Positions 1 through 7,297 of a stretch of DNA of 23,154 nucleotides are shown here, piece after piece. Within the stretch, counting starts at the first letter, position 1; each line of letters opens with the position of its first letter. The notes under the pieces were generated by a model. The model searched no databases, had not been told where the DNA came from, and saw only the letters and a list, made by a program, of their open reading frames with translations. This DNA is from Acidimicrobiaceae bacterium (GTDB taxonomy: Bacteria > Actinomycetota > Acidimicrobiia > Acidimicrobiales > Palsa-688). The translations under genes and the position numbers were made by a program. Location of the stretch: assembly GCA_009785715.1 (NCBI GenBank), contig WQVT01000003.1, forward strand, positions 1 through 23,154, given 5' to 3'.

Positions 1-134
1 CTGCAAACCATTTGCAAACCAAAAGCTCGCAACAGGTCGGGACTCGGGGTGATCAGAGGGGACAGAATGAGGACAAAAGTCCAGCTAGGAGGTACTGATC
101 GACATCAGTCGATACCCGAAAAAACGGCCCTGCT
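1..134. other. Non-coding left edge, probable end of an integrated element
   Basis: I see no convincing gene here. The stretch is visibly less GC-rich than the rest of the window. It holds two direct copies of TGCAAACCA (2-10 and 13-21), a small perfect hairpin GGAC-AAAA-GTCC (71-82) and a second one TCGAC-ATCA-GTCGA (99-112). It abuts the point where a tRNA-Leu sequence is broken off, so it is most simply read as foreign DNA joined to the tRNA remnant. No integrase gene is inside the window, so the nature of the element is inference. Confidence 0.4.
2..23. repeat. Two direct copies of TGCAAACCA with 11-bp period
   Basis: TGCAAACCA occurs at 2-10 and again at 13-21, one helical turn apart. 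Tyrosine recombinases often bind short direct repeats (arm-type sites) near the ends of their elements, and this pair lies about 110 bp from the broken tRNA. The repeats are seen directly; the role is inferred. Further copies may lie outside the window. Confidence 0.45.
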
Positions 135-177
135 CAGGACCTAAACCTGGCGCGTCTGCCAATTTCGCCACGCCCGC
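135..177 (-). pseudogene. 5' half of a tRNA-Leu(UAG) gene, truncated
   Basis: Read on the minus strand from 177, the sequence follows class II tRNA-Leu: acceptor strand GCGGGCG, then TGGCG, a D-loop with AATTGGCAGA, and an anticodon arm CCAGG-TTTAGGT-CCTG giving anticodon UAG. Similarity stops at about 135. Position 43 no longer pairs with 27, there is no T-arm (no GTTCGA-like loop) and no acceptor 3' strand complementary to GCGGGCG anywhere in the next 130 bases. It therefore cannot make a tRNA. A break in or next to the anticodon arm is typical of tRNA genes used as attachment sites by tyrosine integrases. Simple decay of a duplicate tRNA gene is the alternative. Confidence 0.75.
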
Positions 178-234
178 TGGCGGCCTCCGATGCTACCGCT
201 CGATGGCGGTATGCACTCCGGTACGCTGCTCGCC

Positions 235-855
235 ATGTCCGAGTTGTCCCTCCCCCCCGTCCTGGCGCAGATTGCCGCCCCCGACCGTTCGTCAGACGTT
301 TACCAGCAGCTGATGCGGGCGCGGATCGTCTTCCTCGGGACCCAGGTGGACGACGCCTCGGCGAACCAGATCTGCGCCCAGTTGCTGCTGCTTGCCGCCG
401 AGGACCCCGACCGGGACATCAGCCTCTACATCAACAGCCCCGGTGGTTCGGTCACGGCTGGACTCGCCATCTACGACACCATGCAGTTCGTCCCCTGCGA
501 CGTCTCGACGGTGTGCATGGGCCTTGCGGCCTCCATGGGCCAGTTTCTGCTGTGCGCCGGCGAGAGGGGCAAGCGGTTCTCCCTCCCTCATTCACGGATC
601 CTGATGCACCAGCCCTCCGGGCAGGCTCAGGGGCAGGCGACCGACATCGCCATCCAGGCCGAGCAGATCGTGTACCTGAAGCGGATGATGGCCGAGCGGA
701 TCGCCTTCCACACCGGCCAGCCCGTGGAGCGGATCGAAGCCGACTCCGACCGGGACCGCTGGTTCACGGCCGACGAGGCGATGGAGTACGGATTCATCGA
801 CCGGGTGATCACCAAGGCCTCCAACGTGACCGAACCGACGCCGGCCGGTGCGTGA
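235..855 (+). CDS. clpP: ATP-dependent Clp protease proteolytic subunit, ClpP1 type
   Basis: Serine peptidase (family S14) that degrades unfolded or tagged proteins in the cytoplasm together with a ClpX/ClpC ATPase. Counting from an upstream ATG at 190, the triad is S115 (in ASMGQF), H140 (in MHQP) and D189 (in DRDRWF); the spacing matches E. coli ClpP exactly. From the ATG at 235 these are S100, H125 and D174. The GGSVTAGLAIYDTM and ADSDRDRWFTA segments are closest to actinobacterial ClpP1. I chose 235 because it places the conserved core 19 residues from the N-terminus, as in mycobacterial ClpP1, giving 206 residues. ATGs at 190 and 211 are in frame, but 190 lies only 13 bases from the tRNA remnant. 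No clpP2, clpX or tig is next to it, which is unusual for actinobacterial clpP1. Confidence 0.93.
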   Translation: MSELSLPPVLAQIAAPDRSSDVYQQLMRARIVFLGTQVDDASANQICAQLLLLAAEDPDRDISLYINSPGGSVTAGLAIYDTMQFVPCDVSTVCMGLAASMGQFLLCAGERGKRFSLPHSRILMHQPSGQAQGQATDIAIQAEQIVYLKRMMAERIAFHTGQPVERIEADSDRDRWFTADEAMEYGFIDRVITKASNVTEPTPAGA

Positions 856-934
856 CCTCGACGCTCGCGCCTGAGCAGGACGTTTCGAATCACGGTCGGA
901 TCGCCGCGGGAGCCGTCGGCGGTGGGAGTCGAAG

Positions 935-1693
935 ATGCCCCTCGGCTACTGGCTGCTGAGCGCCGACGGGCACATCTACCCCTTCGGCTCCGTGCCATTC
1001 CACGGTTCTCTCGGGGGGCTCCACTTGAAGGAGCGGGTGTCGGGAATCGCCACGGTCGACGACGCGGCCTACGCGGTCACCACCGAGCACGGGGCCGTCG
1101 TCGCCTTCGGCGGGGCCAGGTTCTACGGCTCGACCGGTGGCGTGCCGCCCGAGCCCGGCCCGATTGTCGCCATCGCGTCGCTCACGGGTGGCGCCGGCTA
1201 CTGGCTGGCGTCGGCCCGGGGTAGCTTGCAGGCCTTCGGCGAGGCCCCGGCGTACGAGTCGGACCGCCTCGGCCGCGAGGCCCCGGTCGTCGGGCTTGCC
1301 GGCGTCCCTGGGCGCGCCGGGCTGTGGGTCGCCGAGGCCGGCGGCAAGGTCCACAGCCTCGGCCGCGCGACCGATCACGGCTCGGCGGCGGGCTATCCGT
1401 TGAACGCCCCGATCGCCGGGATCTGTGCCTCGCCCGACGGCGACGGGTATTGGTTGGTCGGCGCGGACGGCGGGGTGTTCACCTTCGGGACGTCGCGCTT
1501 CTTCGGCTCCCTGGCCGCTGCGGCGGTCAGCGCGCCGGTGGTCGGCATCGCCGCTACCGGACACGGAGACGGATACTGGATCGTGCAGGCGGATGGTCGG
1601 GTGGCTGCCTTCGGTGGGGCGCCGGACCTCGAGCAGATCGACCCCGACGCCTTGCCGGCGCCGGTCGTGGGCATCGCCGCGGCCCGAGCATGA
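935..1693 (+). CDS. Protein of six 42-residue YWLVASDGG-type repeats, no signal peptide
   Basis: The whole 252-residue protein is six repeats of 41-43 residues. Each has the pattern G-Y-W-(L/I)-x-x-(A/S)-D-G-x-(V/I)-x-x-FG-x-(A/S)-x-F-x-GS, followed by a second short strand (A-P-(V/I)-V-G-I-A). Repeats 5 and 6 are closest to consensus; 2-4 are diverged. Six short two-part repeats suggest a small beta-propeller, but that is inference. A GGGAG ribosome site lies six bases before the ATG. The frame is closed by a TGA at 872, so no signal peptide can be added upstream. That is odd, because the same repeats at 19.8 and 21.6 kb sit on exported proteins. The stop overlaps the next start (ATGA), tying expression to a glycosyltransferase. 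Function unknown. Confidence 0.85.
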   Translation: MPLGYWLLSADGHIYPFGSVPFHGSLGGLHLKERVSGIATVDDAAYAVTTEHGAVVAFGGARFYGSTGGVPPEPGPIVAIASLTGGAGYWLASARGSLQAFGEAPAYESDRLGREAPVVGLAGVPGRAGLWVAEAGGKVHSLGRATDHGSAAGYPLNAPIAGICASPDGDGYWLVGADGGVFTFGTSRFFGSLAAAAVSAPVVGIAATGHGDGYWIVQADGRVAAFGGAPDLEQIDPDALPAPVVGIAAARA

Positions 1694-3063
1694 CCGATCC
1701 CGGCGGCGAGAGGCGCCGCATCCTCGTCGTCACCGGGGACGTCCTCACCGAGCAGATGGCGGGGACCGCCATCCGGGCCTGGCACGTCGCTCACCGCCTG
1801 GCGGCCGAGCACGACGTCGTGCTCGCTACCACGTCCGGGATCTGCACCCGTCGGAGCGAGACGGTACGCCTCGAGGCCCCTCGAGAAGGCGGCTTCGAGC
1901 CCCTCGAGGCGTGGTGCGAGGTGCTGATCGTCCAGGGCTATGTCCTCCACCACGTGCCGAGCCTGCGGGAGTCCGAGAAGGTCATGGTGGTCGACCTCTA
2001 CACGCCCCTGCACCTCGAGACGCTCGCCTTGTCCCAGGCGGGGGAGCGGACCGCCCGGGAGGGCCAGAACGGTTTTATCCTCGCCGAGTTGAACCGGCAG
2101 TTGGTGAGGGGTGACTTCTTCATCTGCGCCAACGAACGTCAGCGCGCCCTGTGGCTCGGACAGCTCTCGGCTCTCGGCCGCATCAACCCTCGCACCTGGG
2201 ATGTCGACCCCACTCTTCGAGCGCTGGTGGACGTCGTCCCATTCGGGATCGACGACGCAGATCCGGTGCACTCACAGCCCGGAGCGCGGGGGGTGGTGGA
2301 AGGTATAGGGCGTGACGATGAGCTCCTCGTATGGGCCGGCGGGGTCTACAACTGGCTCGATCCGCTGACCCTCGTCCGCGCCGTCGCCCTGCTCGCAGCC
2401 CGCCGGCCGCAGGTTCGCCTGTACTTCCTCGGCCTCCGGCATCCGAACCCGGAGGTACCCGAGATGGCCATGGCTTCTGCGGCCCGCTCCCTTGCGGGTG
2501 AGCTCGGCGTGCTCGGCCGGCATGTGTTCTTCAATGACGGCTGGGTCGACTACTCCGAACGCCAGAACGTGTTGCTGGAGGCGGATCTCGGGGTCAGCAC
2601 GCACCCCGCCAACGCCGAGACGACGTTCTCCTTCCGCACCCGCATCCTCGATTACCTTTGGGCCGGGCTCCCGACGGTGATGACGGAGGGCGACGGCTTC
2701 GCCGAGCTTGCGGAGCGGGAGGGGCTCGGTGCCGTCGTCCCCGCCGGCGACCCGGAACTCCTGGCGGAGGCCCTGGACCGGCTCCTCTCCGACCCCGACG
2801 CCCGGGCCGCCGCCATCGCCAACGTGAAGCGGGTACGCGAGGCCTATCGGTGGGCGACGATCCTCGCCCCGCTGGTGGCGTTCTGCCGGCATCCGCAATG
2901 GGCGGCCGATCGGCTCCCACCCGACTCCCCGGCGGCGAGCACCTCGGCGGCACCCAGCGGCTCGTTGCCGGGACGCCTGGCCGGCGGCCTCCCCCCTCCG
3001 GTCCGCCGCGTGCTGAGCCGGCTCCGGCGTTCGCTGGTTGCACTCCGGTCGCGCGCCTCGTGA
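1690..3063 (+). CDS. Glycosyltransferase, GT4-like (GT-B fold)
   Basis: A 457-residue protein starting with a GT-B nucleotide-fold strand (ILVVTGDVL, residues 11-19) and the substrate-side motif MAGTAIRAWHVA. A C-terminal donor-binding half begins near residue 218, with VWAGGVYNWLDPLTLVRA and SFRTRILDYLWAGLPTV. It lacks the usual E-x7-E motif of GT4 enzymes and has ETTFSFRTRILDY in that position. The same holds for its close paralog at 7294-9075, so this looks like a family trait. The ATG at 1690 overlaps the preceding stop (ATGA); the longer open frame upstream of it belongs to the overlapping repeat protein. Sugar and linkage cannot be read from sequence. The C-terminal 50 residues are rich in P, A, S and R and look disordered. 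The gene ends 16 bases from a convergent GT2 gene. Confidence 0.88.
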   Translation: MTDPGGERRRILVVTGDVLTEQMAGTAIRAWHVAHRLAAEHDVVLATTSGICTRRSETVRLEAPREGGFEPLEAWCEVLIVQGYVLHHVPSLRESEKVMVVDLYTPLHLETLALSQAGERTAREGQNGFILAELNRQLVRGDFFICANERQRALWLGQLSALGRINPRTWDVDPTLRALVDVVPFGIDDADPVHSQPGARGVVEGIGRDDELLVWAGGVYNWLDPLTLVRAVALLAARRPQVRLYFLGLRHPNPEVPEMAMASAARSLAGELGVLGRHVFFNDGWVDYSERQNVLLEADLGVSTHPANAETTFSFRTRILDYLWAGLPTVMTEGDGFAELAEREGLGAVVPAGDPELLAEALDRLLSDPDARAAAIANVKRVREAYRWATILAPLVAFCRHPQWAADRLPPDSPAASTSAAPSGSLPGRLAGGLPPPVRRVLSRLRRSLVALRSRAS

Positions 3064-3079
3064 CCCGGATCCCCGCTCG

Positions 3080-4654
3080 TCAGGGGTGCCGCCAGTAGGG
3101 ATCGCCTTCGAGCAGGATCCTGCCCCACCGCCGGCGGATCAGCGCCAACTCCGAGGAACCGATCCCGGTGCGGCGGGTTCTGGACTCGTAGTGGTGGAGC
3201 CGGGCGTGCGGCGTCACGACAATGCGGTAGCCGAGGCTCCGAACCTTCAGGCACAGGTCGACGTCGTTGTAGTTCACCGGGAGCTGTCTCGAGAGGCCGC
3301 CGACCTCGAAGAACGTGCGCCGCGCCATGAGGGCGCAGGCGGCGGTCACGCCCGAGCATTCCCGCTCGGTGAGCAGCCCCATCCCGGGTCCGGGAGCTGC
3401 GGAGTCCTCGCCGTAGGCGACGTGTCCCATCGCCGTTTCGCTGAGGTAGAGGTGACCGGCGTGCTGCAGGGTCCCGTCCTCGAAGAGCAGCGTGGCGCCC
3501 ACCATGCCGACGTCGGGTTGCTGGCCGATTCCCAGCATGGTCTCGATCCAGTCCGGCGTGATGACCTCGATGTCGTCGTTCAGAAGCACGACATAGGCTC
3601 CGCTCGCCGCGGCCACCCCGAGGTTGATCTTGTGGGAAAAGTTGAACGGCCCCTCGTAGGGCAGGATGGTCAGCCGATCCCCCAGGAGCTCCGCAAGCTC
3701 GGCGATCACCGCCGGAGGAGTCTCGGCGTCCGGGACGACGACGAACTCGAGATCCGGGTAGGTGCAGCGCTCGAGCACGCTTCGAATCGCCGAGGTGACG
3801 AAGGTCCGGACGCTCCCGTTCACCAGGCCGGTGGAGCCACGGGTGGGAATCACGAGCGAGACGAGGGGCTCGGCGCGCAGGCGCCGGCGCAGCCGGTACA
3901 CCCCAGGTCGATCGATCTGTTCGACCGTCGCCTCCACCCCGATCCGGTTGCAGTGCTCCTCGATGGCCCGGCGGGCCGCTTCGGAGGCCGCCCGGCCTCC
4001 GATGGTGCCGACCTGCCCGGGACGCATGCGACGGTGGTAGAGGACCAGGGGCACGTGGACGATGCTCCGCGCCGACTCGGTGGTCCGGAGGGCCAGGTCG
4101 TGGTCCTGCGACTCGTCGAAGCCGGGGCGCATCCCGCCGACTCGCTCGATGAGCTCGCTGCGGAACACCGACAGGTGGCTCACGTAGTGCTGACACCGGA
4201 GCCGTTCGGGCGACCAGTCCGGCTTGAGGAAACGGCCCAGTGGCTCGCCGTCGGGGTCGATCCAGTCTTCGTCGGTGTAGAGGACGTCACACTCCGGATT
4301 GCCCGAGAGCCGGTCAGAGCAGATCTCCAGGGCCTCGGGTGCCAGGAGGTCGTCCTGGTCGAGGAAGGTGATCCACTCGCCGCCGGCCCCTCCAAGGGGG
4401 TCGCCCGGGGTTGGCCGAGCGACCCGGATACGGGGGTCGTCCAGGGAGTCGACCACCGCCTGTACCCCCGATGCCGTGGGCCCGTCGTCCACCACGAGCA
4501 GCTCCCAGCTGGCGAGCGTCTGATCGGTGACCGACGCGATCGCCGCTTCGAGAAGCTCCGCAGGCGTCCGGTGGACCGGCACCACGATCGAGAAGCGGGG
4601 GCCCGGCCGGGCACCCGCGGTCTCGTCAGGGGTCGACGAAGCGCTCAGTGCCAT
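3080..4654 (-). CDS. Two-domain family 2 glycosyltransferase
   Basis: A 524-residue inverting GT2 with two GT-A domains. Domain 1 begins at residue 21 (FSIVVPVH), has VVDDG at 54-58 and DQDD at 99-102. Domain 2 begins near residue 265 (VSLVIPTRG), with NLGVAAASGAYVVLLNDD ending at 361 and a later YNDVDLCLKVRSLGYR segment that forms the acceptor side. Family members add sugars to O-antigen-like chains. In domain 1 the helix that normally precedes the metal-binding strand (N-x-G-x-x-A-x-G) is missing: the text runs from PTPGDPLGGAGG straight to EWITFLDQDD. This may weaken or abolish domain 1. The ATG at 4654 overlaps the upstream coiled-coil gene by 10 bases; an ATG at 4711 is possible but would overlap it by 67. 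Confidence 0.9.
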   Translation of the reverse strand: MALSASSTPDETAGARPGPRFSIVVPVHRTPAELLEAAIASVTDQTLASWELLVVDDGPTASGVQAVVDSLDDPRIRVARPTPGDPLGGAGGEWITFLDQDDLLAPEALEICSDRLSGNPECDVLYTDEDWIDPDGEPLGRFLKPDWSPERLRCQHYVSHLSVFRSELIERVGGMRPGFDESQDHDLALRTTESARSIVHVPLVLYHRRMRPGQVGTIGGRAASEAARRAIEEHCNRIGVEATVEQIDRPGVYRLRRRLRAEPLVSLVIPTRGSTGLVNGSVRTFVTSAIRSVLERCTYPDLEFVVVPDAETPPAVIAELAELLGDRLTILPYEGPFNFSHKINLGVAAASGAYVVLLNDDIEVITPDWIETMLGIGQQPDVGMVGATLLFEDGTLQHAGHLYLSETAMGHVAYGEDSAAPGPGMGLLTERECSGVTAACALMARRTFFEVGGLSRQLPVNYNDVDLCLKVRSLGYRIVVTPHARLHHYESRTRRTGIGSSELALIRRRWGRILLEGDPYWRHP

Positions 4655-5043
4655 CGCTTCCGGACGACCTGGCCCGTCGAGCGGGCGGCACGCTCGGCCC
4701 GCGACAGCCACGAGGCGCGAAGCTGCGCCAGCTGGCGTTCGGCCTCGTCCGCCCTGGCCCGCTCCCGGGCGAGTTGGCGCGCGAGGCCCTGCCGGAGCTC
4801 GATCTCGGTCGCGAGGCGTGCCTGCAGGGTGAGATCGCCGTCCCCGCTGGCCGCTTCGTGCCGGGAGCCGGCGGCTGGTGCCGAGCTCAAGGCCGTCTCT
4901 GCCAGGTCGTACCGGTAGCGTGCCTCGGCCAGCTCGGCCTGCAGGCCGATCACCTGATCGGTCAGCGTGAGGATCCGATCGAGTGCCGTGAGGTCCTCGA
5001 CGGAAGCCTCGGTTCCCGGCAGGTCATCGGGTCGGTGTGACAT
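4645..5043 (-). CDS. Small coiled-coil protein of the polysaccharide locus
   Basis: A 132-residue protein with no enzyme motif. Residues about 15-52 (LDRILTLTDQVIGLQAELAE and following) and 72-115 (LQARLATEIELRQGLARQL and following) are long, charged, Leu/Ala-rich heptad-like stretches, separated by a short Gly/Ser/Ala linker. The C-terminus is basic (RKRWH). No signal peptide or membrane segment. It is the first gene of a two-gene unit with the GT2 that follows, overlapping its start by 10 bases. A second protein of the same type and size heads the other minus-strand operon (17226-17609), and the tail of the GT4 at 7294 carries a similar segment. A scaffold or chain-length role is inference. 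Confidence 0.75.
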   Translation of the reverse strand: MSHRPDDLPGTEASVEDLTALDRILTLTDQVIGLQAELAEARYRYDLAETALSSAPAAGSRHEAASGDGDLTLQARLATEIELRQGLARQLARERARADEAERQLAQLRASWLSRAERAARSTGQVVRKRWH

Positions 5044-5180
5044 AACCTATAAATCCACGCAGAGCCATGATATGCTCCAAGTCTCGACGGAGCGCCGATC
5101 GGGCCTCATGACGGGGTTCAAGCGAGGAGGTCCAGTAGCATTTTCGGAATGGCGCACGATATCTGGACCAGAGCGCCCGG
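5044..5180. promoter_or_regulatory. Divergent intergenic region between coiled-coil/GT2 unit and wzm operon
   Basis: A 137-base gap, less GC-rich than its flanks, that must hold promoters in both directions. Minus-strand TATCAT at 5072-5067 and plus-strand TAGCAT at 5136-5141 fit a -10 box, but neither has a convincing -35 box. A strong ribosome site GAGGAGG (5124-5130) stands 50 bases before the wzm start with no ATG, GTG or TTG at normal spacing. An 11-codon frame (5149-5184) ends with a TGA that overlaps the wzm ATG and could be a leader. Confidence 0.4.
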
Positions 5181-6029
5181 ATGACCGCGGTCGCCGGCGA
5201 GGAGCACCCGGCAAAGCCCTCACCGCCGCGGCGGAGCGCCTGGAGGGAAGTCCGCAACTCGCGGGAGTTGTTCGCCAATCTGACGCTGCGCGAGCTGCGT
5301 TCGAAGTACAAGCGGTCGTGGCTCGGGTGGGGTTGGTCGATGGTCAACCCCCTCGCCTATACGGCGATCTACACCATCGTCTTCCACTTCGTCCTCCGTG
5401 CGAAGCCCACGCCCGGGGTGAACGGCCTCAGCGTCTTCGCGCTGTGGCTGCTCTGCGCCATGCTGCCGTGGAACTTCTTCCAGACCGCGGTCAATGCGGC
5501 GATCGGCAGCCTTCCCGCCAACGACAACCTGATCAAGAAGAGCTACTTCCCCCGTCAGCTCTTGCCGATCTCCTCGGTGTCCGCCGCCCTCGTGTCGCAT
5601 TTCATCGAGATGGCACTCCTCGTCCTCGCCCTCGCGGCCTTCGGGGATTACCAGGCGTTCATCTTCCTCCCGATGACGTTCCTCTTGATCATGCTCATGG
5701 TCGTCTTCGCGACGGGACTCGGCCTGCTGCTCGCGGTCGCGAACGTCTATTTCCGTGACGTGCAGTATTTCATGACGATCTTTTTCCTGGCCTGGCTGTA
5801 CCTGACCCCGATCGTGTACCCCCCGACGGTGCTCCACGGGACCGCGCTGTTCGTCTCTAAGTTGAACCCGATGACCGATGCCACCATCGCGTTTCGCGAC
5901 GGCCTGTACTACGGGACGCTCCCGGGCCTGTACGGGCTCGGGGCGGTCATCGCCGCCGCGGCGATCACCTTCGCGATCGGGTGGACCGTCTTCGCCAGGC
6001 ACGAGGCTCGCCTCGTGGAGGAGCTGTGA
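5181..6029 (+). CDS. wzm: Polysaccharide ABC transporter permease (Wzm/TagG type)
   Basis: A 282-residue inner-membrane permease of the ABC-2 family that exports lipid-linked polysaccharide with the Wzt ATPase. After a cytoplasmic N-terminus comes the family hallmark LRELRSKYKRSWLGWGWSMV (residues 33-52), which contacts the ATPase and leads into the first membrane helix. About six hydrophobic helices follow (near 55-73, 90-108, 135-155, 163-190, 193-213 and 252-272). FFLAWLYLTPIVYP and KLNPMTDATIAFRDGLYYG are the usual late conserved segments. Length and layout are normal for Wzm. It is the first gene of the plus-strand operon, and its stop overlaps the GTG of wzt (GTGA). Confidence 0.93.
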   Translation: MTAVAGEEHPAKPSPPRRSAWREVRNSRELFANLTLRELRSKYKRSWLGWGWSMVNPLAYTAIYTIVFHFVLRAKPTPGVNGLSVFALWLLCAMLPWNFFQTAVNAAIGSLPANDNLIKKSYFPRQLLPISSVSAALVSHFIEMALLVLALAAFGDYQAFIFLPMTFLLIMLMVVFATGLGLLLAVANVYFRDVQYFMTIFFLAWLYLTPIVYPPTVLHGTALFVSKLNPMTDATIAFRDGLYYGTLPGLYGLGAVIAAAAITFAIGWTVFARHEARLVEEL

Positions 6030-7297
6030 GCCTCGACGCGGCGATCCCGCCCGACGGCGACGGCGAGCCGGACGAGCCTTCCGAGAGCGGACGGGTCGTC
6101 GTTTCGGCGGAGGGCGTCTCCAAGAAGTTCCGCCTGTTCAAGGAGCGCAATCAGACGCTGAAGGCTGCGGTGCTGCGCGGACACCGCCTCGTCGCCGACG
6201 ACTTCTGGGCGCTGCGCGACGTCTCGTTCGACGTGCACGAAGGCGAGACCTTCGGGCTCATCGGCGAGAACGGCTCCGGCAAGAGCACGATGCTCAAGTG
6301 CCTGACCAAGATCCTCCGGCCGGACGAGGGCCGCGTCGCGGTCGAGGGGAAGATCTCGGCGCTGCTCGAGCTCGGGGCGGGCTTCCATCCCGAACTGACC
6401 GGCCGGGAGAACGTGTTCCTGAACGGCGCGATCCTCGGTCTCGGCCAGAAGGAGCTCAGGCGTCGTTTCGACGACATCGTCGACTTCGCGGGGATCGGGG
6501 CCTTCATCGACGAGCCCGTGAAGAACTACTCCTCGGGCATGTACATCCGGCTCGGCTTCTCGGTCGCCATCAACGTCGATCCTGACGTGCTGCTGGTCGA
6601 CGAGGTGCTGGCCGTCGGCGACGAGGCCTTTCAGCGCAAGTGCAACGAGAAGTTCGCCGACCTGCGGAGCCAGGGGAAGACCATTGTGCTGGTCAGTCAC
6701 GGCATGGGCGGCGTCCAGAATCTCTGCGACCGGGTGGCGTGGTTCGAGCACGGTCGCCTGAAGAAGATCGGCGAGCCACGCGAGGTGATCGAGGCCTACG
6801 TCGGCAACGTGCACGTCGACCGGTCTCTCGATTCCGAAGGGCACCATCGATGGGGGAGCGGAGAGGCCCGCGTGAGCCGGGTCGAACTGCTCGACCACCG
6901 GGGTCAGCGCACGACCCAGGTCCACTCCGGTGATCCGGTCACACTCAGGATTCATTACGACATAGACGAGCCGATCGAGCGCCCGGTCTTCGGAATAGCG
7001 TTCCATACCCTGGAGGGGTTTCTCCTGAACGGGACGAATAGCCGCGAGGCGCATTGCGTGCCGGAGAAGCTCACCGGACGAGGCCACGTCGACATCCGGT
7101 TCAATCCCTTCCGCCTGCTGCCGGCGACCTACGACATTCACGTCGCCCTCGTCGACTACAGCCTCCTGCACCAATACGACTACCGCCAGAACGTCCTCCG
7201 CTTCGACGTCGTGCGCGGGCACACGCGAAGTGGGGAAGCCGGTTGGGTCTCCCTCGGCGAGGTGTGGCAGATCGGTGATCTCACCTCGGAGGCATGA
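6026..7297 (+). CDS. wzt: Polysaccharide ABC transporter ATPase with C-terminal sugar-binding domain (Wzt)
   Basis: A 423-residue ATPase partner of Wzm. Walker A GENGSGKST at 80-88, a YSSGM signature at 168-172, Walker B DVLLVDE at 187-193 and a switch His225. The Wzt-type LGAGFHPELTGRENV segment is at 117-130. Residues about 280-415 form a beta-rich domain matching the Wzt C-terminal carbohydrate-binding family. In E. coli O8/O9a this domain binds the capped non-reducing end of the finished glycan, so its presence predicts that chains are terminated by a cap before export. The GTG at 6026 overlaps the wzm stop. Codon use in part of the binding domain (about 6930-7110) is less GC-biased than in the ATPase part, in line with its being the specificity-determining, more exchangeable region. 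Confidence 0.94.
   Translation: MSLDAAIPPDGDGEPDEPSESGRVVVSAEGVSKKFRLFKERNQTLKAAVLRGHRLVADDFWALRDVSFDVHEGETFGLIGENGSGKSTMLKCLTKILRPDEGRVAVEGKISALLELGAGFHPELTGRENVFLNGAILGLGQKELRRRFDDIVDFAGIGAFIDEPVKNYSSGMYIRLGFSVAINVDPDVLLVDEVLAVGDEAFQRKCNEKFADLRSQGKTIVLVSHGMGGVQNLCDRVAWFEHGRLKKIGEPREVIEAYVGNVHVDRSLDSEGHHRWGSGEARVSRVELLDHRGQRTTQVHSGDPVTLRIHYDIDEPIERPVFGIAFHTLEGFLLNGTNSREAHCVPEKLTGRGHVDIRFNPFRLLPATYDIHVALVDYSLLHQYDYRQNVLRFDVVRGHTRSGEAGWVSLGEVWQIGDLTSEA

Noticed and set aside
130..180. Intact tRNA-Leu
   Set aside because: No T-arm, CCA or complementary acceptor strand follows the anticodon arm, so it was called a remnant.
60..180. Group I intron interrupting tRNA-Leu
   Set aside because: The break is 3' of the anticodon stem rather than inside the anticodon loop, the anticodon is UAG rather than UAA, and no downstream exon is present.
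1324..1689. N-terminal extension of the first GT4 gene
   Set aside because: The added text is Arg-rich shadow of the repeat protein in another frame. The GT fold begins right after the ATG at 1690, which overlaps the previous stop.
3038..4918. A 626-codon plus-strand open frame across the GT2 region
   Set aside because: It is antisense to a GT2 with conserved motifs in both domains and to the coiled-coil gene; its translation shows no domain.
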